Origin: Isoetes taiwanensis
Lineage: Eukaryota > Streptophyta > Lycopodiopsida > Isoetales > Isoetaceae
Direction of reading: 5' to 3'
Assembly: GCA_021234155.1 (NCBI GenBank)
Contig: JAJEKV010000133.1
Span: 310,001 to 374,000, forward strand
Length of the DNA stretch: 64,000 nucleotides
Shown piece after piece: positions 45,701-56,999 of this stretch. Position 1 is the first letter of the stretch, and every line of letters starts with the position of its first letter. The notes beneath the pieces are model-generated. The model did no database searches and was not told the origin of the DNA. It saw only the letters and a program-made list of their open reading frames with translations. Position numbers and translations under genes: made by a program.

Positions 45701-47907
45701 AGGAAGCGTGAAATGAACATCTTTCAAGGGGAACACAAGGTTACTATAGATCATCCTCTGAAATCAGCAAAAGGTACCTTTCTTTGCAATCCTTCTTTGA
45801 GCAGCCCGCAGTTAGAAATCAGCAAAGAGAATGCTATGGTGTCAGGGCAGCAAGGTCTTAGTTGTTTTCATGTCTTGGAAGTGGGTGACAGGGAAGATAA
45901 GACTTTGTACAAGTGGTTAAAAGGTACCCAAATTTCAGAAATATGTCATTTACAGCAGCAAGTTGCAGATAAGTATCTCCAAAGACTTGAAAGTATTGGT
46001 GAAGCTGAGTTACAAGAGACTCTTGTGAACATGCAGGAAGAGTCCATTCAAAGACCCATTGGGGAGACTTTATTTCAGCAAGAAATTGATCAAGATCAAG
46101 TAGAGATGCTGATTTTGACATCAAGCATGGATGGGGTAAACAGAAATCAGCCCACTATACAAGGACAAGCAGCTTGGTGGCATGCGCACATTCTGGAGGA
46201 TGCGGTAAATCAGATCAGTCCATATTCACCACACTCATTACAGTCACTACATGCACCAAATTCATCACAATCATCACATCCACCACATCCATTACAGTCA
46301 CCACAGTTATCACACGCACCACATTCATTACAGTCACCACATTCACCACAATTACCACATTCACCACATTCGTCACCACTGTCACCACATTCACCACATT
46401 CATCACCACACTCACCACCTTCATTACAGTCACCACATTCAGTCAAGAACATCAATATTTCTCAAGGAAATCAAGAAGAATTGGTTACTATTGGAGGCGA
46501 TCTTACTCAAGAGGAGGAACGTGACTTAATATCTTTGTTAAGAGAATTCAGGGATGTTTTGGCAAGAAATTACAAAGAATTGAAAGGCATTCCACCAGAG
46601 GTTGTGGTTCATACAATTGATTTGAAACAAGGATCAAAACCAGTCCAACAAGCTCAAAGGAGAATGAGTCCAGCAATAGAGGAGCAAGTAAAAGTTGAAG
46701 TCATGAAGCTTTTGGAGGCCGGATTTATTGTACCAGTGCCAAATTCAGATTGGATCAGTTCTATTGTACCAGTGAGAAAGCCAAATAACTCAATCTGAGT
46801 ATGCATTGATTACAGGGATCTCAACAAAGCTACCAAAAGAGATCATTTTCCTACACCATTCATAGACACCTTGTTGGATATTGTTGCAGGAAATCAGGCC
46901 TATTCTTTCTTGGATGGTTATTCAGGATATAATCAGATCCAAATCTATCCACCACATCAAGCAATGACGGCTTTTCGAACACCTTTTGGCATCTATGCTT
47001 ACAAGGTCTTACCTTTTGGCCTCACAAATGCTCCAGCCACATTTCAGAGAGCTATGACATATGCTTTCCATGATATTTAGACTTTTTGAGAGTCTTTATA
47101 GATGACTTAACAGTGTTTTCGAATCTAAGAAGGGATCATTTGGATCACCTCAGAAAAGTTCTTGAAAGATGCCGATTGTATGGCATAAGTTTGAATCCTG
47201 CTAAGTGTATTTTCTTCATTAGAGGAGGAAAATTATTGGGCAATTATGTTTCAGAAAAGGGATTACAAGTGGATCATGGTAAGATTGCAGCCTTGGAGAA
47301 GGTAAAACCACCTACAAATATATCACAAGTGAGAAGCTTATATGGCCAACTCAGTTTTAGTAGGAGGTATTTACACAATTTTGCTAAAGTAACCCAACCG
47401 CTTGTGGATTGTATGAAGCAAGGGCAGAATTTTAGATGGAAGGAGGATGCTCAAGAAGCATTTGAATGGTGTCTTGGACAATTGAAAGAGAGAACTTTGC
47501 TGATTCCTCCAAGAATGAATGAGCCTTTTCATTTATTCTTTACAGTTTGGGAGCAAGCTTTGGCTGTCACACTATGTCAGAAAAATCAGCAAAAGCATTA
47601 TGATGTGAATTACTATGCTAGCAGGGTGTTAACTCCACAAGAGCAGAAATGGACTCATGTGGAGCATCTTGGGTTGGCATTGAAGTGGGCCTTGAATAAG
47701 TTTAGACATTATCTTCTTCCTTCACAATGGAATTCAGCAAATGTACAGTATGTTTACATTCATATGGATGTGAACCCATTGCCATGCATTTACAACAAGA
47801 CTGTCCAAGATCCTAAGTTTACAAGATGGGCTCTTATCATACAAGAATTTGAATTGAAATATATTAAGATGGCTCAAGGAGCTCATAATCCAACAGTGCC
47901 TATTTGA
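45690..47907 (+). pseudogene. Ty3/gypsy reverse transcriptase and RNase H, broken
   Basis: A linker with a His/Ser/Pro repeat precedes the RT. RT starts FRDVLARNYKELKGIP, HTIDLKQGSKPVQQ and VPVRKPNNSI, then a TGA at 46796-46798 and the same frame continues with VCIDYRDLNKAT, FLDGYSGYNQIQI and YKVLPFGLTNAPATFQRAM. A frame shift near 47080 precedes FIDDLTVFS, the catalytic xxDD box. RNase H-like sequence follows (NYYASRVLTPQEQKW and LNKFRHYLLPSQ). The stop at 46796 is consistent with a C-to-T change in a CGA codon. Confidence 0.88.
46215..46442 (+). repeat. (CAYTCACCA)n-type coding repeat in the polyprotein
   Basis: About 230 bp of imperfect 9-bp repeats such as ccacattca and ccacaatta. In the polyprotein frame it encodes runs of SPHS, LQSPH and LPHSPHS. 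The repeat is close in sequence to the caccactcaccacact repeats in the LTRs of the same element. Confidence 0.88.
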
Positions 47908-49250
47908 GTAGTGGTGCTGAAATAGAAGAGGAAACAGACCAGCCAGTAGCAGTTCCGGATAATGGCGTATTACAGGGGTTCATTGAAACTGTGGATCTTT
48001 GGTATGCCAATATATACAGGTATTTACAAGATCAGACCTATCCCTCATCATTTTCCAAGCAACAAAAGCATGCTCTTAGAGTACAAGCAGCTGGTTATGT
48101 GGTGCATGAGGCTATTCTTTATAAGAGGACTATGGAAGGTCTCTTATTAAGGTGTGTTGCTGGTCAGCAAACTCATGATTTGTTGCAGCAAGCACATGAT
48201 TGTCAGGGGCATTTTGCAGCCCGAACCACAGCTAGGAAGATCCTTCATTGGGGATATTATTGGCCAACTCTTTACAAAGATACTAGAGACTTTGTTAGCA
48301 AATGTGAGAAGTGTCAAAGGCATAAACAATTAACAGGCCACAATAATATGCCATTCCATCCTATTTTGAGCGTTGGCCCGTTTCATATGTGGGGGATCAA
48401 TCCTCCATCTTCCAAAGGTCATAAGTATATCTTGGCAGCCACATGTATGTTTACGAAGTGGGTAGAAGCAATTCCAGCGAAGCATGCTACAGAAAATACC
48501 ACCGTAAGCTTTCTTTATCACAATTTGATTTCTCGGTTTGGTGTTCCAACCATTCTTTTGTCTGATCGGAGAACTCATTTCATGGGAAAAGTAGTAGCTC
48601 AATTAACAGAAAAGATTGGTGTTCAACATGTGCAAGCTTCTGCTTATTATCCACAGGGAAATGGGCAAGCTGAGTCTACTAATAAAATTCTGAAAGCTAT
48701 CTTGGCCAAAACAGTGAAGGATAATCAAAGAAATTGGCATGAAGCCTTAACAGGTGCCTTATGGAGTTTCAGGTGTACTTACAAGTTGGCTACAGGATTT
48801 ACACCATTTGAATTGGTTTATGGAGTGCAAGCTGTGATGCCTATTCATTTGGACATTCCTTTATGTTCATTTGTAGAGCTACCTTATTATGAGAATTTGG
48901 GAGAAGTTCCAACTCCAAATCAAGTGCATAATAGGATGGATGATTTGCTGCAATTGCAAGAGATGAGACAAGAAGCAGCAGACTTTAATATGAGGCATAA
49001 ACAGAAAGTAAAGCTTATCAAAGACAAGTTACAGGTTGTCAATCCATTTGAGGAAGGACAATTGGTGTTGTGCAGGACCACTAAGAAGCATCTATCCAAA
49101 TTTCAAACCCCTTGGGAAGGCCCATTTCTGATTGATAAAGAGGTACCAGGTGGGGCTTTCTACTTGATGACTCCAGAAGGGGAATTGTTGCCTAATCCTA
49201 GAAATGGCAAGGATCTCATGCCTTATTTTGAAAGAGAAGTGCTTTTCTAA
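47904..49250 (+). pseudogene. Ty3/gypsy integrase with altered active site
   Basis: 448 codons. The N-terminal zinc site is H-..-H-..-C-x2-C, with AHDCQGHF and VSKCEKCQRH. The core has WGIN at the place of the usual WGID, so the first catalytic Asp is Asn. SDRRTHF supplies the second Asp and PQGNGQAESTNKIL the Glu. The C-terminal part (VLCRTTKKHLSKFQTPWEGP, then GGAFYLMTPEGE) is a GPY/F-like module; there is no chromodomain, which argues against chromoviruses and for a Tat/Athila-like lineage. The frame is open, but the missing Asp should abolish strand transfer. Confidence 0.88.
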
Positions 49251-49664
49251 GGGTTCAGATTTGGCATAGCTCTAATTACAGAGAATTTGTGGAGAACTTT
49301 TGGGTTACAGCAGGTCGTTTTTCTGTAAAAACAGGTGGTGATAGTTCCATAATACACAATCTATCCTACATCAAAAGATGTGTTTCGGCGATACGAATCC
49401 AACGAGCTATGGTGCAGGTCAAACGGAGGTCTCGAACTCAAGATATCAGCTTTCAAAGTTTGCCACAGTTACAAAGGCTCTGTTTCGTCACTGTCATTTT
49501 GGAACAGTTTGTTTGTATCAGTCATTTGGATTTGAGGAGGGTATTTTCTTTCTAAACATACATGTAAATGTGTCATTTGGGGACATGTCCCAAGGACCAT
49601 ATGAGTTTGTTTTGTTGTGGGTTCTCTGCCACGGAGTGGCACATTTTCCCACTGTGGTCGCCAC

Positions 49665-50026
49665 TGTTGGGGGGTTCACCACGCACCACACCACTCACCA
49701 TACTCATCACCACTCACCACACTGGCCACCACTCACCACACTTGTCACCACTCACCACACTCATCATATACCGTATATAGAGTGATATACGCGCATGCAC
49801 GCATGCAGGATTTTTGCACGTATGCATTGAGGAGCCATTATGATTAGGAGTATTATCTGAGCAGAGAGAGAGAACAGAGGGACGGTGTATAGAGAGAGAG
49901 TATTTTGTTTGATCTAGCTATGGAGATGATGATTCTTTGTGTTGTGCATTGCCTTGATCTGATAGATTGAGCTTGGATTGTTGGGTTTTTCATCCTTCTT
50001 GCAAGGTTAGAGTTCAGGCTCTAACA
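49665..50026 (+). mobile_element. 3' LTR of the Ty3/gypsy element
   Basis: 362 bp, same ends as the 5' LTR, followed by CCCCC (50027-50031), the target duplication. TATATAG at 49774-49780. No clear polypurine tract stands directly before 49665 (gtggtcgccac instead), so that segment may have mutated. Confidence 0.92.
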
Positions 50027-51488
50027 CCCCCTCTTTCTAAATCTGCACCTTTGTCTACTTCTCAAGTAGAGACCACTGTAAATACTTCTACTATTGCTTC
50101 TGCTCCTTTTTTGTCTACTTCTGTTGGGCATGTGTCCGCTCCTTCTGCTCCTTGGGGTTCTTCTGATGTTGTGGCTAGAGCGCCTTCTACACGATTTAGC
50201 GATTGGATCAAACGTGATTTGACATCCAGTGTGCAATCTGCTCGTGTCTCTGCTACATTGAATATCATGGTACAGAATAACAAGAAGGAGTTGAGCTCGT
50301 ATCTAAATGAGTTAAAGCACAAGATGACCGTATCGATGTTCAGCTGCCTCCTGATGGTGTATTCTATGAGACACAGCAATGTTTGAATGCTTTTACACAA
50401 GCTGGCCTACCAGTTGTCGAAATTGATCATAAAGCTCATTTGTAGTGTGTTCAGAACCTTGTGTCTCATGCAGTTGTTTGCCATTTCACTAGACAGTTTC
50501 TGGATCTCAGGAGAGTGGAATTCTGGCTAAAACATCACCTTCAGAGACTGGGTCTTCCTCATTATGCGTCTCTAAAAGTTTTGGATAAAGATAATAATTT
50601 CTTCCCGGTCATGTTTGACTCTTCACTTGCAGTTGACAGGCTTGTGGAGCGTGGCGTTGATCCTATTTGGGGATATTATCTTTTATATCAGGTTTATTCT
50701 CCTGGATTCTTGCCAAGTAAGTCTGTTGCATTGCGTATGCCTTGTTGGCTTGCCTTAGAGGATTTTCCACTAGAACTGCAAGTGTCTGATTTTATGATTG
50801 CTATTGCCAATGGATTGGGTATGCATCTTGCCCATTCTATTGTTAATGGTCCTCGAATTTGTGTTTCTCTTCCTACTCTGTTTCTATTCCTCAGTCAGTA
50901 GTGGTCAAAAGTGGCCCACTTTTTTTCAAGTACAAACTACGTCTGCTTAATGGACCTGAGCTTGCCAAGATGTTTCCCAATGTTGAGACTTTTGCTACTT
51001 ACAGGTTTAGGCATACTTTTGACTCTACGTCCCCAACTGCCCCTATCCCATGTCATATAGCATCCACTTCACTTGAATTTCGTATTGTATCATCATCTTC
51101 CACATCTGCCTCTGCATTAGTTTATCCGCATTATTTCAAGCCCTTGTGCCTTCTTCTCTAGCTATTTCTGCACCATCGCCTTCTTCTAGTGCATCTCCAT
51201 CTCCGTTTTATATCAGTAGACCCTTCTAATGAGGATCAACACTCTCGTCTTCAAGACACTGCTCACAAGCAAGAATTATTGGAAGATGGATGGTCTACTC
51301 CACGCCTGAAGAAGCTTGCACGTCGCAAAATTATCTCGGCTCCTCAATCTGCATTAGTTCACTCTGTAGCTCCAGTATCTGCCACGATTGTTACAGTAGA
51401 TGTCCCTAATTCAGTGGCATTGAGACACCAGGGAGGAGATCAAGCTGCTGTTAATGAGTCAATGGATGTGGAAGTTCGACCTGGTTAA
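50027..51488 (+). pseudogene. LINE ORF1-like DUF4283 protein, unit 1 (split by the retrotransposon)
   Basis: The frame begins upstream of the LTR insertion (41240-41342, LPNNSRLNLLAFEPSLPDM) and continues at 50027 (SKSAPLSTSQVETTVNT), then RFSDWIKRDL. After a frame change it enters the DUF4283 core at 50461-50901: RQFLDLRRVEFWLKHHLQ, LPHYASLKVLDKDNNFFPV, SSLAVDRLVERG, then LALEDFPLELQVSDFM and IANGLGMHL. The C-terminal part (51189-51488) is polar and basic, ending at a TAA. Such domains form the N-terminal half of plant LINE ORF1 proteins. Breaks: the 8.7-kb insertion and several frame changes. Confidence 0.7.
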
Positions 51489-52117
51489 AGTAACCTTTCT
51501 AAAATATGGTTATATATTATTCTTCTCTTTGTAGGAGAGGAAAATAGTTTGAATTGCATTATATTGTCATGCTTAGACGGGTGGCCCTCCTCAGTTGGAT
51601 CTACTTGTCCACTGGGTTTTTTATTCATGTCTCTGCATTGTATTTTGTATTATGCTGGAGTGTTATTAATAAAGTCTGACGTCCTTCCAAAAAAATAAAT
51701 ATTGTTGTATTGATGTGGGCCTACTGAATAATATTTCTAGAGTGCATCATTTCTTAACCGTTAATTTTTTATAAGAAACGAAATTGTGAGGTTGAGGTTG
51801 TGCATGTTCTTCCACATCAAATTTGATGCCTCTGTGTTGTTCTGGATTGTTGGTCCAGGTCGTCTCCACCAACATGAATAGCCTAGGTAATGTTTCATTG
51901 TTAATGCTTTTTAATCCACCAACAAAAAAGCATATTTGCCGTTACTTTTTTCTTAGTACTCCATTGCAACCGCAACTTCCAAATTCTAATCAAACCCAAT
52001 AGGTTTTTTGAGTCAGAAGGCGCCAGCCAATCAGAAGGTTTCAGTCACGCAAGCATACAAGTTATGGCATCTGCGACAAGCTATGGCAGAGGGCATCCCA
52101 GGTCAGAAGACTAACAT
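51489..52117 (+). other. Unit 1 3' tail and downstream part of duplication
   Basis: The sequence after the ORF has a polyadenylation-like aataaag and tcttccaaaaaaat near 51690, suiting a LINE 3' end. It then continues with ~400 bp also found in unit 2 (54600-55018). No ORF2 is present. Confidence 0.6.
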
Positions 52118-52341
52118 AGGTTTTGTTGTGTCTATCTGGGCCGGATTTGGAGTTTACAGATTTCGGCTACCATGGCAAACCCTAGTTTGCCAGCTTCTGA
52201 AACACGTTCGTCAGCCAAGAAAGTGGTAGGTGGTGCTTTTGCTTCTTCTTTTGTGCATGATATGAATTCTCCTTTGCGTTCCCTAATTTACCCAATAATT
52301 CTCGCCTCAATCTTCTTGCTTTTGACCCGTCTCTTCCTGAT

Positions 52342-53245
52342 ATGAGTGCAACCTTGCAATACTTTCCCCCTCTTTCTAAATCTGCACCTTTGTCTACTTC
52401 TCAAGTAGAGATCATTGTAAATACTTCTACTATTGCTTCTGCTCCTTTTTTGTCTACTTCTGTTGGGCATGCATCCACTCCTTCTGCTCCTTGGGGTTCT
52501 TCTAATGTTGTGGTTAGAGCACCTCCTACACGATTTAGCGATTGGATCAAACGTGATTTGACATCCAGCATGCAATCTGCTCGTGTCTCTGCTGCATTGA
52601 ATATCATGGTATAGAATAACAAGAAAGAGTTGAGCTCGTTATCTAAATGAGTCACAAGCACAAGATGACCGTAAGGATGTTCAGCAGCTGCCTCCTAAGG
52701 GTAATTCTATGAGACACATCAATGTTTGAATACTTTTACACAGGCTGGCCTACCAGTTGTCGAAATTGATCATAATGCTCATTTACAGTGTGTTCAGAAC
52801 CTTGTGTCTCATGCAGTTGTCTGCCATTTCATTAGGCAGTTTCTGGATCTCATGAGAGTGGGATTCTGGCTAAAACATCAACTTCAGAGACTGGATCTCC
52901 CTCATTATGCGTCTCTAAAAGTTTTGGATAAAGATAATAATTTCTTCCTGGTCATGTTTGACTCTTCACTTGCAGTTGACAGGCTTGTGGAGCGTGGTGT
53001 TGATCCTCTTTGGGGACATTATCTTCTATATCAGGTTTATTCTTCCTGGATTCTTGCCAAGTAAATCTGGTGCATTGCGTATGCTTTGTTGGCTTGCCTT
53101 AGAGGATTTTCCACTAGAACTGCAAGTGTCTGATTTTATGATTGCTATTGCCAATGGATTGGGTATGCATCTTGCCCATTCTATTGTTAATGGTCCTCGA
53201 ATTTGTGTTTCTCTTCCGCTCGTGTTTCTATTCCTCAGTCAGTAG
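52342..53245 (+). pseudogene. LINE ORF1-like DUF4283 protein, unit 2
   Basis: The same protein as unit 1. 52342-52614 has SKSAPLSTSQVEIIVNT and RFSDWIKRDL; 52726-53064 and 52958-53245 hold the DUF4283 core (RQFLDLMRVGFWLKHQLQ, LPHYASLKVL, LALEDFPLELQVSDFM), joined by a frame change at about 53045. The TAG at 52612-52614 replaces the CAG glutamine seen in unit 1, a nonsense change. The 3' half is displaced beyond the 580-bp insertion and is heavily decayed (53830-54390). Confidence 0.7.
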
Positions 53246-53826
53246 CAGGGAAAAAAATAGTGGCTAATATTAGCCAAATGGCGATTTTTTGGACTTTTTT
53301 GGAAAACGTTCGACTAAACTATAAAGGAGGAAATTTTTGGAAAAAGGAAAAAAATCGCCAAATATTTTCAAAGTTGACCTCCCTTACACCAAGGTTTAGC
53401 CAAACATAAGAAAGAAGGAGAGGAAAAATTCTTCCACTTTAGCCAAACGTTCGAAAGTTTTCCTATGCATTTAGGGATAGATTAGCCATACTTTTTAATA
53501 GCTAATGTAAAATATGAGATTATTCATGAGATTATGGAATAGAGGTTGCTAATACTATATTAGATGTACAGTTTTTTATTCTCCAACTAGTAGATTTCTA
53601 TTATTAATATGTTCGTACAATAAAAAGTTTGGCATAGCATAAATGTTTGGCTAAAATTTATATAAAGGTTCAAACAAGCCAAACATTCAAAACTAGTAAA
53701 GGAAAATTATTCAACTTTAGCCAAACATTCGAAAGTTTTCCTATGTATTTTGGGGTTAAATTGTACTAAAGTTGTTCTAGCTAATCTTAAAATTTATGAC
53801 TTTTAGTAATTTTTTCCCTCGGGTCG
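53246..53826. mobile_element. ~580-bp insertion in unit 2, hAT-like non-autonomous
   Basis: Unit 1 reads cctcagtcagtagtggtc without a gap at about 50890-50905, so this block is an insertion in unit 2. It begins CAGGGAAAAAAAT and ends with a stretch like attttttccctcg, an imperfect terminal inverted repeat of about 12 bases. Internally the phrase agccaaac-ttcgaaagttttcctatg appears twice (about 53430 and 53720). The expected 8-bp duplication is not clean: gtcagtag on the left, gtcgg on the right. No coding capacity. Confidence 0.7.
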
Positions 53827-55018
53827 GTGGTCAAAAGTGGCCCACTTTTTTCAAGTACGCATCACATCTCGCTAATGGATTTGAGCCACAAGATGTTTCC
53901 TAATGTTGAGGCTTTCATACTTTCACGTGTCTAGGCATACTTTGACTTCTACCTCCCCTAACCTATCTTATCCCATGTCATATAGTACCCACTTCACTTG
54001 GAAACGCCGATTTGTATCATCCTTCTCACCGGGCTTCTCGCAGACTAGTTAATCCGGCTTAGTATTTCCAAATTTCAGGCTCTCTTTCTCTAGCTATTTC
54101 TCGCATCATCACTTCTTCTAGTGCATCTCCATCTCGGGCCTATATTATAGACCTCCTGTCAGAGGATCAACACTCTCATCTTCGTGGATATTGGTCACAA
54201 GCAAGAATTATTGAAGAAGGATGGTCTACTCCTCACCAAGAAGCTTGTGTCAGAAATTATCTCGCTCCTCAACTGCATTAGTTCACTATGTAGCTCCAAA
54301 AGATTCCGCCACGACACAAGATGTCCCTAATTCAGCTGGCATTGAGACACCAGAGGAGATCAGTTGGGCCATTATCAAATGGATGTGAGTAACCTTTCTA
54401 AAATATGATTATATATTATTCTTCTCTTTGTAGGAAAGGAAAATAGTTTGAATTGCATTATATTGTCATGCTTAGATGGGTTGCCTTGCTCAGTTGTTTC
54501 TACTTGTCCATTGGGTTTTTTATTCATGTCTCTACATTGTATTTTGTATTATGCTTGAGTGCTATTAATAAAGTCTGACGTCCTTCCAAAAAAAGAAAAC
54601 AAAGTAGTTGTATTTATGTGGGCCTACTGAATAATATTTCTAGAGTGCACCATTTCTTAACTATTAATTTTTTATAAGAAAAGAAATTGTGAGGTTGAGG
54701 TTGTGCATGTTCTTCCACATCAAATTTGATGCCTCTGTGTTTTCTGGATTGTTGGTCCAGGTCATCTCCACCAACATGAATAGCCTAGGTAATGTTTCAT
54801 TGTTAATGCTTTTTAACCCACCAACAAAAAAACATATTTGCTGTTACTTTTTTCTTAGTACTCCATTGCAACCGCAGCTTCCAAATTCTAACCAAACCCA
54901 ATAGGTTTTTTGAGTCGGAAGGCGCCAGCCAATCAGAAGGTTTCAGTTACGCAAGCATACAAGCTATAGCATCTGCGACAAGCTATGGCAGAGGGCATCC
55001 CAGGTCAGAAGACTAACA

Positions 55019-56160
55019 GGGGTTGATTCTTTGGATGATGTTTCTTTTAAATAATTGTATTTAATAAGTAATGGCAGAATATGGATAAAATGCACACTTT
55101 GGCCAGAAAGCATGCCGCAATTTGTTGGCAAAACAACATACTTAGGGGATTGTTATGCTGTCAAGAACAAATCAAACAGGAGAAACTAAAGATAAGCATC
55201 CATGGCTATGACATACCTAGATAGAGGATTTCTTTATTAAGTGAAGAAAATAACAGTGCCATATTGCCTATATTACTCAGTTGGAGCAATTTTAGAATAG
55301 TGCTCAATTTGCAGCCATATCTTCTTTGCCCATACATCTTTGATCCCAAATTCAGCCTAGAGATATGATTTAACAACTCATTCAGCCTGCAGATATTGTG
55401 CAGATAGCATGTAACTACATTTTCAATAGATTTGTTGCTAGATATAGGCGTCTCAACATTCTACATATTGATACCCACAAGTTAGAGACTAACAAGTTGT
55501 GATTTTCCAACATTTGGTTTGTTGTCATCGAAGAAACCTTTTGCCCTACACAAATGGTAATATGTCACAATTATTTCCAGATGTTGAGGATCCAAGCTTC
55601 TTATTAGAGACTCCAAGCTACGATGGTGCCTCCTTTGTCAGTGCAGAGCACAGAAGGGAATTTGTGCTCCGATGGTGCCTAAGAGAACACATGTCAACTA
55701 AAATGAAATTTAGACGCATGGAGAAAAAATGAACCTTGAAAGCAAAAAAAGAAAAAGAAAAAAGTAGCAGTCAATCTTATATATTCAGATATATGAACTT
55801 TATATACTTCGAGTTTGAATCATTTATTAAAGGAGAAGTACTCAGAAAGCGCTCAATAGATGAAAAACAGCAAAAATTTGGTAAGCCTAATATGCTCTCC
55901 CCTTGTGCTTGATGATCTATGTCCATTGTCCACATTGACCATATAGACAAAGCTTACGGATTTGGAGAATGAATATCAAACTTTATATGAATTTTTCTTC
56001 ATTACAAAGTTCCCACCTGGAAGGATGATCATATTATATTGCTTTCAGAGAGCAAAAACAACGAAAATCAAATACCATATGAGCAAGTTATATCAAAAGT
56101 GTTGTAGCCTAGTAAACATTTTCAAACCTATTGGCAAATATTCACATAGTAACAAAATAA
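55019..56160. other. No recognisable gene
   Basis: The 77-codon frame at 55499-55732 has protein-like composition (RREFVLRWCLREH) but no recognised family. The rest is AT-rich with A-rich tracts near 55746. Confidence 0.4.
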
Positions 56161-56167
56161 GCTTATT

Positions 56168-56213
56168 CCATAGATTAGATATTTTTTTTTTTTTTGACCA
56201 TAGATTAGATATT
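56168..56213. repeat. 16-bp direct repeat flanking a poly-T run
   Basis: CCATAGATTAGATATT occurs at 56168-56183 and 56198-56213, separated by about 12 T and GA. This looks like a LINE-type target duplication around little more than the tail of the inserted sequence. Confidence 0.6.
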
Positions 56214-56999
56214 AGATATCTTAATCTGAATTGGATATTTTTATGTTCGTGAATGACAAGAGGCAAGCTACAAAATGTCACAAGACTATTCTGCATAGTA
56301 AAATTTTATAGAGACAATTTCTTATACATGTTAGACTAAGCTTGAGGCACTCACATAAAGCATTTGTTATAGTTATTCAAACTTCAAGTTCCTACCTAAC
56401 CACTAGTCCAAAAGAATTGGCCATCAAGTAGTTCGTAGTGTGTATATCTCACCCTCTTGAGACTATCAGATTGTAGGATCTCTTATAAACCGAATCAGCC
56501 ACAAGGTCTTTCTCTTGAAAAAGGTGAACAAACACACAACCACCCACTGAACAAACAGACATACATATGTTATCATTGCACCAATGAGTAGGAACATGAT
56601 TGAAATAAAATATAGAACCCATAAGATTGATTGATTGAAATTGAATCAGAGGCTTAGATTGTGGTTCAGATATGGATATAAGCGTACAGGGATAGAAATT
56701 TTGGATCAAACGAACAAATTGGATAAGTTTGGATGGGGTATGTGATGCAGGAGGTGTAAGTTGATCTCTCAAATGTATACCATGACTATGACCAGTATGA
56801 CCTTGGGGATACAAAGAGAACCCCGTTTAAAAAGGTGACAAAGAGAACCCGGTTTAAAAAGGTGTTAGTGCATAGATATATATTATTATTATTTGGTAGA
56901 AGCAATGGGGCAAAATTTTGGCTTGTATGAGCTGGTTGTTAAGGAAAAAAAAAAGGCAAATTGTAAAAATACCCTCAGTTTTTTGCCAAAAAAAAAGGG
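56214..56999. other. No recognisable gene; 3' flank of the mannanase
   Basis: Short frames without motifs. A direct duplication of caaagagaacccggtttaaaaagg lies at about 56813-56860. Presumably it contains the mannanase 3' UTR, since the gene is on the minus strand. Confidence 0.4.

Larger units (their letters stand above)
41095..52117 (+). mobile_element. Tandem duplication unit 1: DUF4283/ORF1-like unit split by an LTR element
   Basis: Starts at about ttttgttgtgtctat and matches unit 2 (from 52118) over 41095-41342. After the LTR retrotransposon insertion the match resumes at 50027 and runs to the gaagactaaca end at about 52117. Without the insertion the unit is about 2.3 kb, like unit 2 without its own insert. 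The ORF1-like frame, the 3' tail with aataaag and a short A run, and about 400 bp of further sequence are all duplicated, so this is a segmental duplication rather than two independent insertions. Confidence 0.8.
52118..55018 (+). mobile_element. Tandem duplication unit 2, with intact empty site
   Basis: A second copy of the unit. At 52355-52380 it reads aatactttccccctctttc without the LTR element, i.e. the pre-insertion state of 41332-50040. It carries its own 580-bp insertion (53246-53826). It ends gaagactaaca at about 55018, after which the match to unit 1 stops. The 53827-54380 part is more decayed than the rest. Confidence 0.85.

Noticed and set aside
46210-46529. Cys/Gly-rich or Val-rich frames opposite or offset to the polyprotein repeat
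   Set aside because: Alternative-frame readings of a 9-bp repeat inside the retrotransposon polyprotein.
49378-49785. Open frames rich in His/Thr (TTHHTHHHSPH) as a metal-binding protein
   Set aside because: They are translations of the caccactcaccacact repeat at the start of the 3' LTR.
41095-55018. Units 1 and 2 as two LTR-like repeats of one giant element
   Set aside because: They contain an ORF1-like coding region and a poly-A-like 3' end, and lack TG..CA termini; tandem duplication explains them better.
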